In this document: positions 60,138 through 64,000 of the stretch, in pieces
Layout of the letters: each line of letters begins with the position of its first letter
Position numbering within the stretch: position 1 is the stretch's first letter
Origin: Kribbella sandramycini
GTDB taxonomy: Bacteria; Actinomycetota; Actinomycetes; Propionibacteriales; Kribbellaceae
DNA length: 64,000 nucleotides
Direction: 5' to 3'
Assembly (NCBI RefSeq): GCF_013131805.1
Contig: NZ_JABJRC010000006.1
Location: 434,001-498,000 of the forward strand
The notes under the pieces: generated by a model
Seen by the model: only the letters and a program-made list of their open reading frames with translations
Told to the model about the DNA's origin: nothing
Databases searched by the model: none
Program-made: the position numbers and the translations under genes

Positions 60138-61513
60138 CCACCTTCCAGGTCGAGGACCCGGCCGATCTGACCGTGATCGGCGAGGTCGCCGACGGTACGG
60201 CCGCGGATGCGCGCGCGGCGGTCGATGCGGCCGCGGCGGCCTTCCCAGCCTGGTCGCGGACGGCGCCGCGGAAGCGCTCCGAGCTGCTGCACAAGGTATT
60301 CGAGCTGATGCACCGCGATCGGACGCCGCTGGCGGCGCTGATCAGCGCCGAGAACGGCAAGTCGGAGGCGGATGCGCTGGCCGAAGTCACGTACGCCGCG
60401 GAGTTCTTCCGCTGGTACGCCGAGGAGGCGGTCCGGCCCGGCGGCGACTACGGCTCGGCCCCGGCGGGCGGCGTCCGTACCGTCGTCACGCACAAGCCGA
60501 TCGGCGTGGCCGCGCTCGTGACGCCGTGGAACTTCCCGGCCGCGATGGCCACCCGCAAGATCGCGCCGGCGCTCGCCGCGGGCTGTACGGCGGTGCTCAA
60601 ACCGGCCGCCGAGACACCGTTGACCGCGTTGGCGGTCGCCCGGCTGTTGACCGAGGCCGGCGTACCGGACGGCGTCCTGACGGTGGTGCCGACGACGGAC
60701 GCCGCGGGGGTGGTGTCGACGTGGTTGGCGGACTCGCGGGTGCGGGTGCTCTCCTTCACCGGTTCGACCGCGGTCGGCAAGGCGCTGCTGCGGCAGGCGG
60801 CCGACCGGGTCGTCGTGACCGCGATGGAGCTCGGCGGGAACGCGCCGTTCGTGGTCACCGAGGACGCCGACCTGGAGCAGGCCGTCGCGGGCGCGATGAT
60901 CGCGAAGTTCCGCAACGGCGGCCAGGCCTGTACGGCGGCGAACCGGTTCTACGTCCACGAGGCCGTGGCCGATCGCTTCACCGAGCTGTTCGGCCGCGCG
61001 GTCGAGAAGCTTGCCGTCGGCCCCTATGCGGACGGCGCCCAGATCGGCCCGCTGATCTCCGGGACGGCGGTCGCCCGGGTGACCCGGGTGGTCGGCGCGG
61101 CGGTGGCCGGCGGGGCCCGAATCACCCACCAGGCAACGGTTCCGGCCGCGGCCGGGTACTTCTACCCGCCGACCGTGCTGCGCGACGTCGCGGACGACTC
61201 CGAGCTGTTCACCGAGGAGATCTTCGGTCCGGTGGCCGCGATCGCGACCTGGTCCGACGATGCCGAATTGATTGCCCGGGTCAACGATACAGAGTACGGG
61301 CTGGCCGGGTACGTGTACGCCGGCGAGCTGCAGCGGGCGATCCGGATCGGAGAGGCGCTCGACGTCGGGATGGTCGGCGTGAACCGCGGTCTGGTCTCCG
61401 ATCCGGCGGCGCCGTTCGGCGGCGTCAAGCAGAGCGGCCTCGGCCGGGAAGGGGCCCGCGACGGGCTGCGGGAGTACTCCGAGACGCAGTACCTCAGCAT
61501 CGATTGGGCGTAA
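60134..61513 (+). CDS. gabD: Succinate-semialdehyde dehydrogenase
   Basis: GabD oxidises succinate semialdehyde, the GabT product, to succinate with NAD(P)+. The 459-residue aldehyde dehydrogenase has VTPWNFPAAMATRKIAPALA near residue 134, the active-site Glu in MELGGNAPFVV near 234 and the catalytic Cys in NGGQACTAANRFYV near 262. EEIFGPVAAIATW follows near 355. It overlaps gabT by four bases. The lanthipeptide precursor lies 164 bp downstream with its own control region. Confidence 0.92.
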   Translation: MTTFQVEDPADLTVIGEVADGTAADARAAVDAAAAAFPAWSRTAPRKRSELLHKVFELMHRDRTPLAALISAENGKSEADALAEVTYAAEFFRWYAEEAVRPGGDYGSAPAGGVRTVVTHKPIGVAALVTPWNFPAAMATRKIAPALAAGCTAVLKPAAETPLTALAVARLLTEAGVPDGVLTVVPTTDAAGVVSTWLADSRVRVLSFTGSTAVGKALLRQAADRVVVTAMELGGNAPFVVTEDADLEQAVAGAMIAKFRNGGQACTAANRFYVHEAVADRFTELFGRAVEKLAVGPYADGAQIGPLISGTAVARVTRVVGAAVAGGARITHQATVPAAAGYFYPPTVLRDVADDSELFTEEIFGPVAAIATWSDDAELIARVNDTEYGLAGYVYAGELQRAIRIGEALDVGMVGVNRGLVSDPAAPFGGVKQSGLGREGARDGLREYSETQYLSIDWA

Positions 61514-61550
61514 ATGGGTATCCGCCACCCAGATTCCGTACCGGGTATGT

Positions 61551-61598
61551 CCGTACGTACGGGGCTCGGGAATTTGGGGGTGTGTACCCCATGTGGGG
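61551..61598. promoter_or_regulatory. Palindromes in the control region of the lanthipeptide gene
   Basis: CCGTACGTACGG (61551-61562) is a perfect 12-bp palindrome. It is followed by GGGG-N6-CCCC-N4-GGGG (61577-61598), in which the C-run can pair with either G-run. These lie 80-127 bp upstream of the precursor start and may be a regulator site and a small attenuator. Confidence 0.4.
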
Positions 61599-61677
61599 GA
61601 CCGGCTACCCAGGGTTGACTTCTGGTCATCGGGAAGGCCGACCGGCCCAACCGCCCACCACCCCGAAGGAGAAAATC

Positions 61678-61773
61678 ATGGCTGAGGTTCTCGACCTGCA
61701 GATCCTGTCCGAGGACGAGGTCGCCGGTCCGGTGCTGCACACGGACGGCAGCGGCGTCAGCTACAACTGCTGA
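61678..61773 (+). CDS. Class III lanthipeptide precursor peptide (31 residues)
   Basis: ATG 61678 follows AAGGAGA at a spacing of six. The leader begins MAEVLDLQIL; the VLDLQ segment matches the ELQ-type recognition motif of class III leaders. The C-terminus is DGSGVSYNC, with S25-x2-S28-x2-C31, the serine/cysteine pattern that class III enzymes convert to labionin or methyllanthionine-like rings. The 31-residue length is short for the class, leaving a core of perhaps 10-14 residues and one ring system. The LanKC synthetase gene follows 240 bp downstream. No signal peptide or second precursor is visible. Confidence 0.85.
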   Translation: MAEVLDLQILSEDEVAGPVLHTDGSGVSYNC

Positions 61774-61785
61774 TTTTCGCAGCTT

Positions 61786-61947
61786 GTGCCCCGCGCCGCG
61801 GGTTCTTCGGCGCTTGCGGCGCCCAGGCACGCACCTCACGGCACTTGTCCAGCGCCCACGATGCTCCGCATCGAGGCCACTGCCCAAGCACCGCGATGCA
61901 CGCACCTGACCACCGCAATCGCTCGAACAACCCGCGACGCGGGGCAC
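61786..61947. repeat. Dispersed structured element, copy C (between precursor and LanKC)
   Basis: The outer arms 61786-61819 and 61913-61947 (GTGCCCCGCG against CGCGGGGCAC at the ends) form a stem of about 34 bp with a few mismatches. Inside lie CCCAGGCACGCACCTC (61822-61837), the hairpin block CACGATGCTCCGCATCGA (61858-61875) and GCGATGCACGCACCTGA (61893-61909). The inner blocks match copy B and, more loosely, copy A, while the outer stem is unrelated in sequence. It could act as a partial terminator that sets precursor-to-enzyme ratio. Confidence 0.75.
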
Positions 61948-62012
61948 CGGGGGGCCTGTGCCGATTGGCCCAGGCCCCCTTTCGCTTGTCCTCTTCAAGG
62001 GTGGGAGTGCAG

Positions 62013-64000
62013 ATGATCGACTCGTTCCGGGCCTACACGATCAGTGACCCGCAGTACTACGACCGCGTCGAGCGGTCCTCGGAGCCGGGCGCGTTCCTGG
62101 AGCTGCTCCGCGAGCGCGTGGGCGACCGGGCGGTCGTCCTCGACGGCGTCGGCATCTGGGCCCGCTGCTTCGACCGGCCGCTGGCCGAGCTGCCGGAGTA
62201 CGGCTGGAAGCTGCACCTCTCGGCGCGGCCCGACGACCTGGCCACGCTGATGAACGCGGTGATCGACGAGTACCTGGCCGACTCGTTCAGCTTCAAGGTC
62301 GTCCGCTCGCCCGAGCTCGGGCTGGCCCAGCTCAGCCGCTGGTGGTCACGCGGCGGCGCCGGCAAGGCGGTGACTGTCTACCCGCTGTCGCCCGAACACG
62401 CCCGCTCGCTCGCGGACCGGTTCACTGCGCGGCTCGGCGACCTGCGGGGCGCACACGTACTGACGGACCGCCGCTACGCGGGTAGCGGCTCGGTGCAGTA
62501 TCGCTACGGCACCTTCCGCAAGCCTCCGGGTGTCGACGACGACGGCTACCCGATCAGCGTCATCACCGGCCCGGACGGCAAACCGTGGAACGACTCCCGG
62601 ACTCCGACCTTCACACTGCCGCCGTGGGTCTCGGACGACCCGTTCTATCGGCCGACGGTGAGCGATGACCTCAGCGGTTTGTTCAAGCGCTACAAGGTGA
62701 CCTCTGTACTGCGGCATTCACCGGCCGGCGGTGTGTATCTGGCCACCGGTCCGGACGGTACGGAGTACGTGCTGAAGGAGGCGCGGCCGTACACAGCCTT
62801 CGCGCCGGACGGCTCCGATGCCCCGGAGCGGCTGCAGCGCGAGTACGACTACCTCCAGGCGCTCGCCGGGACTGGAGTGGCACCGGACGGCGTCGAGATC
62901 GCCACTGTCTGGGAACACACGTTCCTGGTGCAGTCCAAGGTGCCCGGCATCACCATGCAGGTCTGGCTGTCCCGCAACCACCCGTTCGCGACCGGCAAAC
63001 CGGACGTTGCGTACCCCGCGCGGGCACAGGCCGTCCTGCAGCAGATCCGGACTGCCCTGACCACCTGCCTGGAGCACGGCATCGTGTACTCCGATGTCTC
63101 GCTCACCAACATCATGATCGACGACAACGACACTGTGCGGCTGGTGGACTTCGAAGCCTGCCGCCCGGTCGGTTCGGACCCGGCGCAGTACCCGCGGACC
63201 AGCGGGTTCGCACCGGAGCCCGGAACGGCGGCGTGGGCCAGTGACGCGGCCTACCTCGCGTACGGCGTCGACGCGATCGAAGCTGCCACGGTCATGCCAC
63301 GCAACGCCCTGCTCGCCTTCCGCCCTGAGGTGTTCAGCCGGGCCCTCGTTGTGACCGCTCGCCAGCTCGATCTGCCGCTCGGCGACCTGCCCTCCCGGCT
63401 GGCGTTGCCGTCCGGCGACGGGGCGACCGATTCCCTGGTGCCCGACGTCCTGCGTGGTTTGCGCGCCGCAGCGACGCCGGAGCGCCGGGATCGGTTGTTC
63501 CCGGGTCACCCGGAACAGTTCCAGAGCAACACGCTTTCGCTCGCGTACGGCGCGGCCGGCGTCTTGCGGGCGCTGAAGGTGCTGGACGGCGCTGTCGACC
63601 CAGCGCTGGTCGATTGGCTCACTGACCGGCTCGACGAGAACCGGCCGCTGCCGATGGGCCTGTACGTCGGACGCGCGGGCATCGGGCTTGCACTGCTCGA
63701 ACTGGGTCAGGACGATCGCGGTCTGCTCGTCAGTGCCACCGGCGAGGCCCTGACCGGAGACAAACGCGGTGGACTCGGTACTGGCATCGCCGGTGTCGGC
63801 GTCGCGTTGCTGCACGCCTATCGGCTGACCGGCTACGCGGACTACCTCGAACAGTCCCGTGCGCTCGCGGACCGGTTGATCGACCGCGCTTCGGATGACG
63901 GCACCGGGCTGTGGTGGCCGCAGGCCGACCCGCACCCCCTTGGTTTCCTCCACGGCTCGGCTGGGATCTCGACGTACCTGACCGAGTTGGGCGTCGAGGC
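62013..64000 (+). CDS. lanKC: Class III (LanKC) lanthipeptide synthetase, C-terminus beyond window
   Basis: This enzyme phosphorylates and dehydrates Ser/Thr of the precursor and cyclises it. ATG 62013 follows GGGAG; 662 codons are visible. Parts in order: an N-terminal lyase-like domain (about 1-230); a Ser/Thr kinase domain with VLKEARP (Lys255), YSDVSLTNIM (Asp361, Asn366) and LVDFEA (Asp379); and a LanC-like cyclase domain from about 500 (LSLAYGAAGVLRAL, GLYVGRAGIGLALLELG, GFLHGSAG with His647). The zinc-site motifs that separate class IV from class III lie past the end. Class III is favoured by the precursor motif. Confidence 0.88.
   Translation, partial: MIDSFRAYTISDPQYYDRVERSSEPGAFLELLRERVGDRAVVLDGVGIWARCFDRPLAELPEYGWKLHLSARPDDLATLMNAVIDEYLADSFSFKVVRSPELGLAQLSRWWSRGGAGKAVTVYPLSPEHARSLADRFTARLGDLRGAHVLTDRRYAGSGSVQYRYGTFRKPPGVDDDGYPISVITGPDGKPWNDSRTPTFTLPPWVSDDPFYRPTVSDDLSGLFKRYKVTSVLRHSPAGGVYLATGPDGTEYVLKEARPYTAFAPDGSDAPERLQREYDYLQALAGTGVAPDGVEIATVWEHTFLVQSKVPGITMQVWLSRNHPFATGKPDVAYPARAQAVLQQIRTALTTCLEHGIVYSDVSLTNIMIDDNDTVRLVDFEACRPVGSDPAQYPRTSGFAPEPGTAAWASDAAYLAYGVDAIEAATVMPRNALLAFRPEVFSRALVVTARQLDLPLGDLPSRLALPSGDGATDSLVPDVLRGLRAAATPERRDRLFPGHPEQFQSNTLSLAYGAAGVLRALKVLDGAVDPALVDWLTDRLDENRPLPMGLYVGRAGIGLALLELGQDDRGLLVSATGEALTGDKRGGLGTGIAGVGVALLHAYRLTGYADYLEQSRALADRLIDRASDDGTGLWWPQADPHPLGFLHGSAGISTYLTELGVE

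Noticed and set aside
62013-64000. Assignment of the synthetase to class IV (LanL)
   Set aside because: The zinc-ligand motifs that define class IV would lie beyond the window end. The S-x2-S-x2-C precursor favours class III, so class IV remains possible but less likely.
1-64000. tRNA, rRNA, IS elements, integrases or attachment sites
   Set aside because: I looked for typical tRNA ends, transposase motifs and terminal repeats and found none that hold up by eye. A tRNAscan or ISfinder run would be decisive.

Overview
The window is high-GC actinobacterial chromosome. It carries ergothioneine genes, a mycothiol-type maleylpyruvate isomerase homologue, sugar ABC transporters lacking their own ATPase, CebR-like operators and many GTG starts. 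The mixture looks Kribbella- or Nocardioides-like. That genus-level guess is inference from gene content and style, not a database match. No rRNA, tRNA, CRISPR array, transposase or integrase was seen.

Layout. 1-1802: end of egtB, then egtC and egtD. 1855-6108: a sugar ABC transporter (binding protein plus two permeases) divergent from a LacI regulator, with two LacI-type operators. 6173-11796: a 1313-residue GH18 chitinase behind two CebR-type boxes, a secreted CHAP/NlpC-like protein, and an XRE regulator with an NBR1-type Ig (FW) domain. 11896-17722: a secreted tripeptidyl-aminopeptidase-like hydrolase and a 1289-residue secreted repeat protein. 17775-20851: a PNPOx-family protein and cobL-cobM-cobK. 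20887-25430: rpe, a HAD phosphatase, a polysaccharide deacetylase and a glutamate-type ABC transporter. 25609-29932: an FMN riboswitch and ribD-ribE-ribM-ribBA-ribH. 29950-30213: an array of ten tiny hairpins. 30470-40131: a 3092-residue RHS polymorphic toxin with a PD-(D/E)XK-like tip, followed by an overlapping candidate immunity gene. 40441-44409: a small ORF, MarR/SDR divergent pair, degenerate direct repeats, a duplicated DUF1579-like protein and a WYL regulator. 44422-47072: hisE, hisG, a PH-domain protein and an aldose epimerase. 47157-49338: a DGPF protein, an ECF42-type sigma factor and an MDMPI-like protein. 49324-52269: kinase, membrane, SseB, DUF1707 and TetR genes. 52258-57753: a GH5-like glycosidase, LacI regulator and sugar ABC operon sharing one operator type. 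57835-61513: LysR, gabT and gabD. 61678-64000: a 31-residue class III lanthipeptide precursor and its LanKC synthetase, cut by the window end.

The most unusual things are: (i) three dispersed copies (44696-44840, 54497-54659, 61786-61947) of one structured intergenic element with a long, sequence-variable outer stem and conserved inner blocks; (ii) the 20-nt-period mini-hairpin array after ribH; (iii) the very short lanthipeptide precursor ending in an S-x2-S-x2-C motif; (iv) the RHS toxin tip and partner gene of lower GC; (v) operator sequences that assign two LacI regulons. Many convergent genes overlap by 4-23 bp and most operons use ATGA, GTGA or TGATG junctions, so translational coupling is common.
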